Shown: positions 22,331 through 34,281, counted from the stretch's first letter. The stretch is DNA of 64,000 bases from Rheum nobile (GCA_027886185.1 WOAB01000127.1:2976001-3040000); one strand, 5' to 3'. The notes: generated by a model from the letters alone, not told the origin. Numbers and translations: made by a program.

Positions 22331-23814
22331 AGTCCACATATCAGAAGTCAAACCACTAAATATGCAAACATCTCAGTGCAATAGCACATTCCAATTAGGT
22401 TAAAACACTAAAGTCTGTAAGCATGGGATAAAGATATAGAAAACTGAGCAAGTAGCAACAAACCACTAAAATCAACATACACATAATGTAAGTGGCAACA
22501 TGAGTTAATAACTAAATTACATCACAAGTTAATAACTGACATGCCTTACCTTCTTGTCCTTGATCCAGTTTGATTTTTCAACAACTTGTGTCTAGCACTC
22601 CAGCTTCCTCAAAGACAACATATGACATGATTGTAATTGTTCAATCCTGCACATCAGAAATTTGAATACGAACACAAGTTAGATATTGCACCACATCAGC
22701 AAAACTAAAAACAAATAACAAAATATCACTAGAAGGCAATATATAAAAATAGAATAATTATAAATTAGCAAAACAAATAAAAGAAAGACAAACAACATGT
22801 ACAAAACAGAAATTAGCACACCCAAGAAAATGATCAACAAACTGATACTTCTTGACCAATGGCATGGCATGGCACCAATAAGAATCATAAGATGGTTAAC
22901 ATCCACACTTTTAGAAAAGCACGATAAGTAAATGTTAGATCCAACATAAAAATAACATGCTTAATTTGCACTAATAACACTAAAATCATTAAAAACTAGT
23001 AAAATATGACAAACATAACGAGAATGCAAGCTGTTGACAACTCAATGTCTCAATATAGAATGATGAAAATAACATGTCCTTATCTATAGAAGCAATGACA
23101 TTCTCTTAAAATATAAACAAAACACTTCTATGTATCTTCCCCCATTTCTAGCAAAAAAGTGAGAAGCATAATGCTAGAATGAATACTATTGTCCTCTCTC
23201 TCAAGTCTTACACCCTCTCTGCAAACTCCTATCCTCTAATCTGTAGCAGCCGCATGCCCACCCAAAAGCCAAAAAGACACCACCGCACTAGCAGACAACC
23301 ATCACAGCACCAGCCAGCAGCTGCCACCTTTCCTGCACACCCAGTCTCTCCCCACACCTGCTTGATCTCACTTCTCTCTGTTCAATTTCAATAAATATGC
23401 TTTACTTCTTTATTTGGTTTAGTTGAGTGATTGTTAGGGATATAATCCATTAGGGTTTTGTCGTTTTGAAAAATCCCTGTGAGTGAACAAGAAGTGTAGA
23501 TGGAAGCAACTAGAAAATAACGATGATTTAGGAAAACACTAAGAATTTGGGATATAGCCCTACAGGAAAATAGGAAACAAAGGTGAAGTTCACAATGGAA
23601 ATAGAAGCAAGCAATCGAATAAGCAATTATAAACCAATAAGAGGCTCAACAGCTTATGAATTTGGATATAAAGCAGAGGTGCAGAGTTGAACAAAAAGAT
23701 CGAGAATCAGTACCTAGGCCGGCGTAATCGATATAAAGCTCGACAAAATCTTCACCGGAGATCAGCATGGCGTTGGAGAGGTTGGACAGCCGGTGAATGG
23801 GGTTATCACGTCCG

Positions 23815-24040
23815 CCGGTCTGGACGAGGCGAGGAGCTGCACCGATTGGACAAGGCGAGGAGCTGCGCAGATTGGAGGAGGCAAGGAGCTGCACATATTG
23901 GACGAGGCGAGGAGGCAAGGAGCTGCGCAATATGGACGAGGCGAGGAGAGCTTGGAGGCGGCGCAGATTGGACGAGGTGAGGAGAGCTTGGAGGCGATGA
24001 GCTGTGCTACACAGATTGGACGAGGCGAGGAGAGGTTGCG
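23815..24040 (+). repeat. GC-rich minisatellite, about 30-45 bp unit
   Basis: Imperfect tandem units built on GATTGGACGAGGCGAGGAG with variable spacer (agctgcgca and agcttggaggcg) occur six to seven times. They leave three overlapping open frames, none of which looks like a real protein. The array lies between the right subterminal repeats and the AT-rich middle of the hAT element. Confidence 0.8.
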
Positions 24041-24428
24041 CTGAACTTGTGAAAGAATGGAAAAGAATAAACCCTAAAACTTGGGAATTTTTTAAGTGAG
24101 CGCCTGATTATTATTTTCCCCCATTTTCCCGCCTTTTTTTTTACCCATCGGGTTGACCCGACCCAACCCGTTTTTTACCCAAAATTTTTTTGGGTCATCG
24201 GGTTTGATTGAAAATGGGTTTCGGGTTCAAATTTACGGGTTATGACCCAAAAAATTTCGGTCGGAACGGGTCGGGTCGGGTCATATTTTTCCAGGTCTAC
24301 TTGTTTGTGTTGATTCTTACTATTGATTAATTTAAATCTGGTATCTTTGTGTTGATCTAATGGATTGATTTAAAGTTTTTTTTATTTTGTTTTTTGTTAG
24401 CTTTTGTTTTTTGCTTTTGTGTTTTATG

Positions 24429-24490
24429 AGAAGCCCACAACGTGTTCGATGAAATGTCTGAGAGATATCTTGTGCGTTGGACATGGATAA
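24429..24490 (+). pseudogene. PPR-gene relic right of the hAT element
   Basis: The frame reads EAHNVFDEMSERYLVRWTW and then meets a stop. It matches the repeat relic at 20228-20290 (DARNVFDEMLERDVV), so it is either another repeat of the same broken PPR gene or a duplicate piece. Only about 20 codons remain. Confidence 0.45.
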
Positions 24491-24966
24491 ATGTCCTCTA
24501 GGGTGGATATATAAATTAGTTTATGTTTACATTTCTCTAGACATTTGACATGAAGAATATAACAAAGTCATGATAAAGACAAAAAATAAAATGAACCACA
24601 ATGGGCTTAAAAATAAACATTGATGTTATAATATATGAACCGTATATGACTATACATGAAAATTGAAATATAACATATGAACACATATTTTATTTATATG
24701 GTGCACGAAGTATGTAAAAGAAGACAAAATATTCAGAAGAATAAGATGAACCTTAGATGACTATATATGAACATTGACATTTTAGATATGAACCATTAAA
24801 GGAATATATATGAAGTATGAAAAAGAAGATGAACTGTTCAGAAGAATAAATATGAACCTTAGATGATTATATATGAACATTAAGATTTTAGATATGAACT
24901 TGAACATGATACACGAAAACACGACTTGAACTTAGACTTTTCATAAGCACGATATGTAGCCTATGA

Positions 24967-25018
24967 GGGATTCAAACTCACATCCATGTGTACTAACACA
25001 TTGCTCTACCATTTGAGA
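24967..25018 (-). repeat. tRNA-like A/B-box sequence, probable SINE relic
   Basis: The minus strand reads TCTCAAATGGTAGAG (A-box-like) followed about 25 nt later by GAGTTTGAATCCC (B-box-like). The spacing fits a tRNA-derived promoter, but the acceptor stem and anticodon arm do not fold, so it is not a tRNA gene. Confidence 0.45.
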
Positions 25019-26448
25019 TAATAAACTTTGCCAAAATCAATTATTTAAACATTTTTCAAATGATTAAATATGAACCTTATAGGAATATATATGAACATTC
25101 AGACGTAATACATGAGCTCAATCATTCGCACAGTTTATTAACCTTCATATGAACCCTAGATAATTTTGAATAAGAAAATCTTAATTTTTTCTAACAAATT
25201 AATTTCTAACAAATTATTTGTGTGTCGAGCGATCTTCAATAATCTCTATATTGAAGCTTAAGAGTGGTGTGTTAATGAAGAGGGTGAGAGATGTACAACA
25301 ATGGGGGTTTGAGAGAGAAAAGAGAGAGATAAAGATAGAGATCTGTCGAAATTGAAAAGGGGAGTAAGGTCCACAAACTTTGTAAGAGATGAAAGAGAAT
25401 TGAGATATTTTATTTGGTATGCATGAAAGTAAAAGAGAGTGAGGACCATTGTATTAGTAGAAGAGGGGAGAGGGAAGGAGGGTAAGGTGGTAAAGCAAAA
25501 CGGTTTCGTAGTTTATTTAAAATTATGCCACTCTGTCAATTTTTTTCTTTTGTTAGTTGAACTATTCTTCTTTAAATCTCGGGCATAGATTCCTTTAATC
25601 CAACTGTTGTTATATGTCCGTATTTCGTACGTTAGCATTATAATGCATCTGAACCCGCCTCTTCATGTATATGTAGAAATAGATATCCAATCTCGGTTCA
25701 TATGAACGGTTACTTGATTTGGTTCAAGTCTTTCTTTATGCCCTATATTCTTCTAATATTATCCACCCTTAACACCAAAAGTAAAATAAAATCAAGAGAC
25801 TTTGTAATACTTTTTAGAATACAGTATCTCATGTTTTTTTATATTCATCTCTTAAAATAAATCAATTAGTTCAAGTGATAGTTTAATATCATACATATTT
25901 GTTTTATCATACATAACTATTTTTTCATATGTATTTTTTCATTTATGTAATAGCTAATGTGTTACACAACTTCTATAAATTTTTTTTTAATAATTGTAGA
26001 AAAGTAAATATATTTCGCTTTTGTGCTCATTGCACTTTAAACTTACATTAATAATCTCCCTATAAAAAATTATGTTACCCACTTTCATTATTATTTACAT
26101 AGATTTATATAAATATATTAGTAGAAGATGACTTTATTGATAGATATATTTATATATGTATATCAGTATATATGTAGTTTGTTTAATATATCATATAGTT
26201 AGTATTTTATATGTATGATATATTTCTAATATGGGCTCCATATTGTTTTATAAATTATAATTTTTCCAAGAAAATATATAAGAGTTCTGTTATCAAAATC
26301 AAACCTACAATTAATGAGATGAACATTAATTATCTAGACTCTATTTTATTTTAGATTATATATAGATAGATAGATATGAAGATTTGAGTAACTAATTAAT
26401 ATAAAAAAATAATAAAAGGGAAATTAGTAAAACAAAGTTGTTAAGAAG

Positions 26449-26503
26449 GGGTATTGAACCCTAGACCTCTTTTATTATAAAAGTGTCTTTAACCATTGAG
26501 CTA
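26449..26503 (-). repeat. tRNA-like A/B-box sequence, probable SINE relic
   Basis: The minus strand has TAGCTCAATGG, then 32 nt later GGGTTCAATACCC. Both boxes are close to the pol III consensus. There is no full cloverleaf. Confidence 0.45.
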
Positions 26504-28792
26504 TATTAGAAGATTTAGTTTGTAATGAAAGATCAACAAAAAATAAGAGATAATTTCTCATATTTATTGGACATTAATTGCACCATCATTCTACTATATA
26601 TATTTACTAGGAGGCCAGGCCCGTGCTACGCACGAGACATATATGTTATGTTTTTGTGACGCAACTATACCAACTCATACTTTTTACTTAAATATAAGTG
26701 TTTTTTTCTATTTGTTACATGGTTTTGTGATTTATGTTATGGTTTTATTCTTGTAAGGATACATTTGGTTAAGTTGATCATGTATATGTTTATCTATATA
26801 GGGGTCCATAGTTTTGGTATATGATTATAACTTATTTGTATAAAATCGTAATTGATAGTGTATTAGTTTTGTAACCTCTTCAATATTGATTGTGAACAAA
26901 TATTAAAATGTTTGTAAATTTCAATAGCATAAATGGAAAAAGTGTGAAAGGACTACACATATAATAATACAAATATTCATCCACTTAAACAATTATTTCC
27001 TTTTCTAATTTTCTGTTGAAAATGTATCTTTTGATCATTTAAAACAATACAAGATTACAAAACTACCTTTTTCTGTTTATAAATACCTTTTGTTTTTTAA
27101 TTAAAAAATTGATGTTGTCTTATCTCTTCTTTTATCAAGTTTGTTATACATGTGAAGAGCATAAAATTGTTCATTTTAAAAATTTAGTAAATTTGTTACA
27201 TATTTATACACAGTGAATATTTTTTGGATAATAAATGTTTTTTTCAGGCCAAATATTTTTTTCGGCCAATTTTTTTCCATGTCTAATATTTTCTCTCCGT
27301 ATTCATAAATCCAAAATATATTACAAGAAAAGTAATACTTAATAATTGTTTAAAGAAATTAATTTATGGTAGATGCATCACGAAAAGAAAATGTTTGGCC
27401 AGGATGCTTTTATATCAATGAATTTAACTATTTTAAAAAGGAATATAGATGGTAGTTTGCGTTGATAATTTGACTCCTTATCCTTCTTTTCTTTCACCAA
27501 AAACATACTTCTTATCCTTTCATGAACCGATAAAATATTGATAAAAAATTAATTTATATATCAATAAATACAAGACTAAAAAATATCTAATAAAATATGG
27601 TAGTTTTGATCTTATCTTGCGATTTTGATAAGTTTTTTTCACATGGTCTTGTAAATGATTGTGATATCTTCATTTTCTTAAAGGAGTTTTACCTTTAATT
27701 GTATAAACAACACAAATGTAAATAAAATGATATATGATTCATAAATTTTACATAAATGAAAATAATAATTTTTATAACTACATAACAATTTAAGGAATTT
27801 TCTTGATAAACATTACAACCTAGGGAATTCCCTTAATACCTTTTAGAACTATGAAAATTTTACATGTATATATATAATGAACATTAGATATTACCTTGAT
27901 TTTCTCATGAATTCTTTCATCACATGGTCTTGAAAAAATGCTAATCTTCTCATTGCTAAGGAACTTTGTTCTTGTTTCAACTTTAACTTCATAAACTTCG
28001 AAACCTACACGTAAATATCCTAATATATAGCAAGTGACTTCAACATCAACTCAAAAAGCATTTCTATAAGTAAAAAATATATATATACAACAATATATTA
28101 CCTCCTTAATTAATTTTTTTAATCCTTCTACCACAACATCTTCTCTCATCCGATCCTCTTATCACCAACACATATACATACTTTTTCCGCTTGTATGCTC
28201 CTTTAGTTTGATTCTTTCTAATATTTTTATAGGATGGTCAATTATTGCATTGACTGTATCATATTAATTAGATATTAATTGCATTCCAAATAAATTAGAA
28301 ACGAAACTCCTTCATACCAATTTTAATTGCATAAGTTACAAAATTTCAATACTCCAAATTAAATGCCTTAACATTATATCACCCGTAACTCCAATCCTTT
28401 AAAGGACCATATTAAATCATTTATGTAGAATATATAATCCTAAGAACACATGTTCTTATATTATCTCTATAATGTTTTGAAAATCAGAAAATCTTTTAAT
28501 TTTAATAATTATAATTCCTATTTGTATTGAAACTATTCGTATAATCATTAAATAAAAATATATTTTTCTTTTCTTAAATTATCTTATTTATTTTTTCTTT
28601 CTTATATATTCATTGTCATCATTTTAAATCATTGAATTACATAAGTCATTGTGATATCAAAAGGAATATAAAAATAAAATAAAATAAGTAGATATATAAA
28701 TATATAGATTAATAGAATATTATACTTCAAATGATTTCATGAAATATATATGCAAATGGCCACTGCAAAGATATAGTCAAGATGTTCCACAT

Positions 28793-28847
28793 GAGACTTG
28801 AACCTTAAATCACTTATTTTATACCAGTTACTTCAACCATTAGGCTA
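28793..28847 (-). repeat. tRNA-like A/B-box sequence
   Basis: The minus strand has TAGCCTAATGGTT followed by GGTTCAAGTCTC. It is part of a repeat of about 200 bp that recurs at 29035-29230; both copies end in a shared GTTATATATAGATA stretch. Confidence 0.45.
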
Positions 28848-29034
28848 AGAGGGTGATTTTGTTTCACAGTAGAATGTAAACAAGAAAATAAGATGATTTT
28901 CATCAAGTTAAATAAGTGTAATAAATACTCTCATGTACCCAATTTTAAATGTTATATATAGATATAGATATGGATATACTTGTCTCTTTTTTGAATTTAA
29001 GTATTTAACCCAAAAAGTTGATGAAACTAAGTTT

Positions 29035-29105
29035 GCGAGGCTTGAACTTTAGACCTCAAAATGAATGGGAAGCTTTTTATATTTTGAAGTCTTGAACCAC
29101 TATAT
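29035..29105 (-). repeat. tRNA-like B-box sequence, second copy
   Basis: The minus strand has TATAGTGGTTCAA and later AGTTCAAGCCTCGC, which aligns in position with the copy at 28793-28847 but is more decayed. Confidence 0.35.
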
Positions 29106-29230
29106 CAAACGTGTGTATCTTGACATGTCATAATTTTATAAGAATAAAAATATATATTTTCTCAAAAATTTAATAAGTATAATAAATGCTTCTTATACAC
29201 AATTTTTTATTGTTATATATAGATAGAAGA

Positions 29231-29709
29231 TTCGTGAAACCACTCTGCCGCTTCCTTAAACTCTCCACATCTTGCTCGATTCAACCGAGTTTGCTCAAAT
29301 TGCTTGTAATCCAATTGTCCTTGCATCGAGTACGTTAATCTCACTTACTCCTTAACTCTTTTATTTTATCCCAATTACAACACTTGGTTTGTTTTCCTTT
29401 ATTTAATTTTATAGATCTTAGAAGGCTGATGGCATGTTGTCATATATATATATATATGTGTGAATGGTAAGATTTTGTAGTATTGATTGAATCAACTTTG
29501 TGAAAACTGTGTTTTGGGAGAGGAACAATGCAGTTTAGAGTAATGACAATCATGTTATAAATTCCTAAACTTTTTAGTAAGATTGTATACTTCTGGTTGA
29601 ACATCATAATAAAAAATGGGATTTAGATCATGTATGTAAAAATAATTAAAATTCGGAGAAGTTGATTCATTGTTTTCGGATTTCTGGATTGAGTCTTGAA
29701 CTTTGAAAA
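29231..29709. other. No recognisable gene
   Basis: A short coding-like stretch (about 29235-29335, AAACTCTCCACATCTTGCTC region) followed by AT-rich DNA. No frame or family can be supported. Confidence 0.4.
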
Positions 29710-29739
29710 TCTACTATATAATAACTAAAGCAAAATGGC

Positions 29740-31420
29740 GGCTGAGCAGCACGCTCCCCCGTATTGCACCCGCGTTTTCTGCTGCCACGTGTCACATTCA
29801 GAATATTTTGCCACGTGTCGACATTTCGCTCAATGTTTTTTTTTTAGAAATATCTTTGATTCTGATATTTGCTTTGTACAGTATTTTTTTGAGATCTTAA
29901 TGTTTCCCACTTAGTAAAAAGCAATCATAACTAACAGATACGTATTTATTTAGGCGGATTAGCATCAGATTTTTACTAATTAAATATTGCAAATCTTTCT
30001 AAAAGAATACATAAATAATTTCTTACCTAAATTGTGGTTTCTTTGGCAGAAAAATGATACATTATCTTATGAAATAAAATCGATTACCTATATTTTTTGT
30101 ATATAATCAAATCACTATGCTATGCATGCATAATTGCCCAGAAAACAAAACATATAAAAATTATGCTAGCACCTATTAAACCCGACATTTGTCCTGCAAA
30201 AACCACAAACTCTAAACAACATATAACACAATGCTAAAAACTAAAATCAGAGCACATAAAAACCTCTAATAGTAAACCGCAAAAACAAAGCACCTAAAAA
30301 CAGATAATAATACATATTTCGGCCCCAACTAATCAAACATTATGATGTATGCAAATACAAATTATGCAAATGCAGTCTGAACACAGTATTGTGGTGCCTG
30401 TACAAACCTGTCCAAAAATAAACACATGAATATTTTTAGGGCATAAAGATGATCTACATAATATTAGACATATTAGACATAATATTACAAAGTAAAAACT
30501 GCACAATCAGTGGCCCAATATCACATCATATCATAGAATATATATGTTCGATTATAATGCACCAAAAATCTGTATTTCCAAAAATTGAAATCGAACTTGA
30601 TAATATAATCATACCCAAAATATTACAAAATTAAAAAGATGTTCAAATAAAAAGCAGAATATCACATACAATATATGGATGAATTGATGGCAATGAAAAT
30701 CTTAGTTTGCCAAAAATAAATAATGATATATTACGGAAAATATATGGAAAATAATTCAATCTTCAATAACCCGGTCTGTGTGGCTATATATGCACATGAC
30801 TTTTCTACTGAAACTTGTAATAGAAGACTCTACATCTCTTCCACATATTCTTCTATAAATCTAGAGCTTCTCGGTTATTTTCAGTAGATAAACTCCAGCG
30901 GAATACAAGGTAATGCTTATATCATTTCAAACAGAACTTCAGTTTTATTTTGTAGGGATTGAAATTTAACATTTCAAACAGCAATGAATGTATGATTTAT
31001 TTTCTTTGTTTCAGTTTTATTCAGGAAATCCAGAACTCAGTTACAAGGTAATAATTCAGAACCTATATGCAAAATGGATATCTATTTTCCATCCTTTCAT
31101 TCACTCTATGCAACATTGAATATCTATTTCATGTTCATCTAAATGTAAGTATAGTATCCATACCCTTAGGTTTTCATTTATCGATCATGAACTCCATGAG
31201 TTGTTTGAGCCTCCAGTCCGATTTCCCACACGGATTCCTACAACAACAAAAAGGACGTGTTTTTGAACATAATTCATAGAACTAAAAATGTATTGATATT
31301 ACATAATTTCAGGAATTTCAAATTCAGCAAATTATAAAAAAGTATTGACATTACATAATTCATAGAACTGAAATGTAGATTGCACTATTTTCTGTGTTTT
31401 AGACTGAGGCATGATCACAA
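29740..31420. other. Noncoding left part of the proposed Helitron
   Basis: The first 120 bp are GC-richer (TGCCACGTGTCACATT motif region), then AT-rich DNA with short frames only. No family recognised. Confidence 0.4.
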
Positions 31421-31422
31421 GT

Positions 31423-31505
31423 TTGTGCAGAATATGCTCAGAGAGGGTATTAGTATATTTTTTTGCAGATGAAAGTACTAGCCTCTCTGAGCATATTCTG
31501 CACAA
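31423..31505. repeat. Perfect 24-bp inverted repeat (hairpin)
   Basis: Arms at 31423-31446 (ttgtgcagaatatgctcaga and onward) and 31482-31505 are exact reverse complements, separated by a 35-nt loop. A transcript would fold into a long perfect stem. Short direct repeats (TATATTTACAGTAA three times, 31512-31555) follow at once. Confidence 0.9.
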
Positions 31506-31605
31506 CAAGCCACTATATTTACAGTAATATATTTACAGTAATATATTTACAGTATTAGTTTAACAATCTTTGTGGTTGGTCAACCACAAATAAGAATTGT
31601 GGTTG

Positions 31606-31710
31606 GTCAAAACCTGCCCAGCTATTACAAAACTGCATACTATAATCTCAGACAAAACCAACCACAATGACAGAAATTACTAAACCTGCCCAGCTATTAC
31701 AAAACTGTGA
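31606..31710. repeat. Duplicated cctgcccagctattacaaaa segment
   Basis: The phrase acctgcccagctattacaaa occurs at about 31613 and 31684. Between them are inverted copies of TTGTGGTTGGT and ACCAACCACAA. The structure suggests a small foldback remnant. Confidence 0.6.
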
Positions 31711-32589
31711 GAGAGATCCTTCTTAAAGAACACTTTTTTTAGAACTTTTACATTCTAAATAATATCTATACTGATTTCAGAATTTCAGATTTTAGAACAA
31801 CATATTTCAAAACTGAGTTATTACATTTTATATAAAATGCCTAAAGATGAAGATAGTAGGTGTACCTGTATTTGTTTCATTTTTATGTAGTACCAATTAA
31901 TGGTTTTTGTTACATTTCAGTCCAATCCGATCCTCCAACAAAACATGTATCATGGATATTTATTTCTTCAAACCTATGAAGGAAAATAATAGGGTTAAAT
32001 TACATGTACCAGATGTCAGTAAAGTAGAATAGCAGTTAAGAACTTGAATGAAAATGTATATTTTGAAGTGAAAAATAGTACCTTAAAATTTGATTGTAAC
32101 ACTCAAATTGCTGACTGATTTCCAGTACACTTCTAATTTTGGATTCAGTTATTTCTATTTGCACAAGTGAAAAAACGATTAATTAGAATATGAATTAATA
32201 ATCATGAAGCAATTATGTAAAGTAATATATTGCACAATATTAACAACTTTAATTTTGCGAAGGAGATATGTTCTACCTTGCAGAATATGAAAGTATTAAA
32301 CTTTATAAATCCATTAATATTGTATTGACTGTTGTTATCAGGGCCACATGGAGTGATTATCTGCATTCAGATAGAGGAGAGGAATTGAAAAGGTTAGTTT
32401 CGTACTCTATGAAAAATTATACCTTATATTATGTATAAGTTGCAACTAAATGTTACTGTTATGTATACTAATGTTCTGTATATGGTATATTTTCTTCATA
32501 TACATGTACAAAAATATAAACATAATAGAGAAAAAATAATTCAGTAAAATTGAGAGAGAGAGTGATTAAAGTTTAATACTTTACTTTGG

Positions 32590-32690
32590 TGGCTTCCTTT
32601 TGTCAGCCTTGCTCTGAGTTCCTCGATAGAGGTACCCCTTTCTACTTCCTGCATTAGCTCCATTCGACCAGCTTCATATTCCTCCTGCAT
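32590..32690 (-). pseudogene. Unrecognised captured exon
   Basis: Minus-strand sequence after an acceptor (ATAATGCAG) reads EEYEAGRMELMQEVERGTSI, then EELRARLTKGS. It is open, charged and probably helical. It lies just downstream of the Sec23-like exons but does not belong to Sec23, so it may come from a second gene. Product not recognised. Confidence 0.4.
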
Positions 32691-32751
32691 TATAGAGAGC
32701 ATTTTAGTTCAAATTTATGATTCTAAACCACAAGTCCAACATACATCATGC

Positions 32752-33684
32752 GCTACAGTACAAAACCAAAATTGTAGGTGGAGAGTTGAATGAATAAGCT
32801 AGAAGAGATGGTTGAATCATGACAGCAGCATTCATAACGCTCTCTCGGTTTACCAACATCCGGAAGTAAGCAGTCTCATCAGGACTATTGTTAAAAACCT
32901 GGAAAAGGAATGTCATAATAAGAAAATAAGCTTTGAAATCTAGCTTTAAATAGTATACATTTATGTGTGCAACCATCCTGCAAGAGAGAAGATGCAAGCT
33001 TCTTACCTGTATAAACTGTGACCGCCTTAGATTAAACATGAACTGTGGGAATAATGAAAAACAAGGGTTTAAGGTGAAGGATGTTGGATCGTCTTTTCGA
33101 TAGTCGCCAAATTTGGAGCAAATACGTATTAGAGTCCTATCCAACCACCGCGTAGCATCAAAACTTTCCTGCATCAGTCAACGAGTAAATTCAACTTAAG
33201 TTGTACCAGTAAAAAGATCATAACACCATGGAAAAAGTAATCGTAAGAACTATATAATAGAACTCGATAATGTTTCATTTGAGGTCAAAAGGGGGGAAGC
33301 TGAAGCTACAGGGACTGTCAAGGACCAAAGATCAACTGAAGCTTGGTGAGAATGTGAAATATAATAAAAGTATCCTATATATGGTTTTAAAATAATAAAT
33401 CTCAATTTCAAATTCGCATAGGACTCACTATACAGAGCAAAGAGAAAGCAAATTCCAATTTTGAAACAAAAAAAAATTCTTTGAAGCAGAATACTCCTCC
33501 AACTAACAATTTTTGGTGTTTGAATTGACCCACAAAAATCTAATTAAAAATACAATGCCCCTAAGAGCTCAAAACAGAAGGGTGAAAGAAACAAGTACCT
33601 CTATTTCCATCTTGTAAGAACACAATCTTGCCATCACAACAGCTGTAGTTTCCTGATCAAACCCTTGCATCAATAGAAGCTAAA
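32752..33684 (-). pseudogene. Captured Sec23-like exons (COPII coat subunit)
   Basis: Three consecutive minus-strand exons encode part of the helical and gelsolin-like region of Sec23, the GTPase-activating subunit of the COPII vesicle coat at the ER. Exon a, about 33684-33599, has GFDQETTAVVMARLCSYKME. Exon b, 33168-33007, has FDATRWLDRTLIRICSKFGD and FSLFPQFMFNLRRSQFIQ. Exon c, 32898 to about 32752, has VFNNSPDETAYFRM and VMIQPSLLAYSF. Donors (GAG|GTAC, CAG|GTAAGA) and acceptors (GCAG|GAA, CCAG|GTT) are intact and the phases agree. Homology breaks off after the YSF motif. N- and C-terminal Sec23 domains are absent, so this is a fragment of a gene of about 760-880 codons. Confidence 0.85.
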
Positions 33685-34199
33685 ATAAGAGACGAAAGGC
33701 AACATTTTCTTAGAAGCTTTTAAGCAATTTGACAAAATATATTAAAAGTCAATGCATCTACTTAGCCCAAACCTGAGAAAGCCATCATGGAATGGCCTGA
33801 AAATTTGGAGCTTTGACCAGTATTAAGGTCAATAAAAAGTCCCACAAACATTTTCGCTTCATGATGCTAAAGTACATAAAATGAATTTTATAGGTAATGC
33901 TTTGACCAGTTTTACTTCCTAGGAAGACGATATGCCAAATGGAATGGATAAGACAAGGTATAAATATGAGCTGTAAGAGAAACCAAGTGATGGTGCAAAA
34001 ACACAAGTGGGTCAAAACATCAGGACACGTGCAATTCAGATTTGTTTACCAGTTTTAGGGTACACAGAGAAACAGATAGAGATCTCAGTGAATTAGACGA
34101 AAAAAATTGTTAGTATAGTTTAATAGAAACATGTTTTCAAAAATTAAGCATTTTAAACATCAAAAAATTTAGAGAGAGAGAGAGAGAGATCAGACTTAC

Positions 34200-34281
34200 A
34201 TTTCTCAGTTCTGGAGTTAGCCAGAAAGTTCTTCCACATCTCCTCATCAACCGCGTCGATGGGTTCTTCTAGAACTCGAAC
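34200..34281 (-). pseudogene. Unrecognised captured exon
   Basis: Bounded by an acceptor (TTCTAG|GTT) and a donor (AAAT|GTAAGT) on the minus strand, it reads VRVLEEPIDAVDEEMWKNFL in one frame. It does not join in frame with the first-exon candidate upstream, so a spliced product would stop early. Family not recognised. Confidence 0.4.

Larger units (their letters stand above)
20595..24307 (-). mobile_element. hAT transposon, 3.7 kb, with 8-bp TSD CTTGTTTG
   Basis: The element runs 20603-24299. It starts TAGACCTG and ends CAGGTCTA, and is flanked on both sides by CTTGTTTG (20595-20602 and 24300-24307). An 8-bp TSD with short TIRs is diagnostic of hAT. Beneath the TIRs lie arrays of GGGTCGGGT-type repeats at both ends (20617-20760 and 24150-24285, inverted), which fit subterminal transposase-binding sites. 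The minus strand holds a possible transposase C-terminus (22070-22330). A 422-bp hAT element is nested at 21304-21725, so without it this copy is about 3.27 kb. Confidence 0.92.
24491..26606. other. AT-rich repeats, no gene
   Basis: Noncoding. Between about 24636 and 24900 an imperfect tandem repeat of about 100 bp is built on AAGAATAA.ATGAACCTTAGATGA.TATATATGAACATT. tRNA-like box pairs occur on the minus strand at 24967-25018 and 26449-26503. A CT-rich block lies at 25258-25449. No protein-coding signal seen. Confidence 0.5.
26607..29230 (-). mobile_element. Possible minus-strand Helitron, 2.6 kb
   Basis: The 3' end is well supported. On the minus strand a hairpin CTCGTGC-GTA-GCACGGG (26620-26636) is followed by CTAG (26607-26610) and T. 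The 5' end is tentative: minus-strand TCTTCTATCTATATATAAC begins at 29230 with A before it. A related 5'-like end lies at 28974. The interior is AT-rich without Rep/helicase sequence. Confidence 0.4.

Noticed and set aside
26449..26503. tRNA genes at 24967, 26449, 28793, 29035
   Set aside because: A and B boxes are present but no complete cloverleaf, acceptor stem pairing or clear anticodon arm can be drawn.
26590..26606. Plus-strand Helitron 5' end TCTACTATATATATTT
   Set aside because: It is preceded by T instead of A and runs straight into a minus-strand 3' end; more likely AT-rich flank.
34173..34190. (GA)n run as a regulatory element
   Set aside because: A simple microsatellite; nothing ties it to a promoter.
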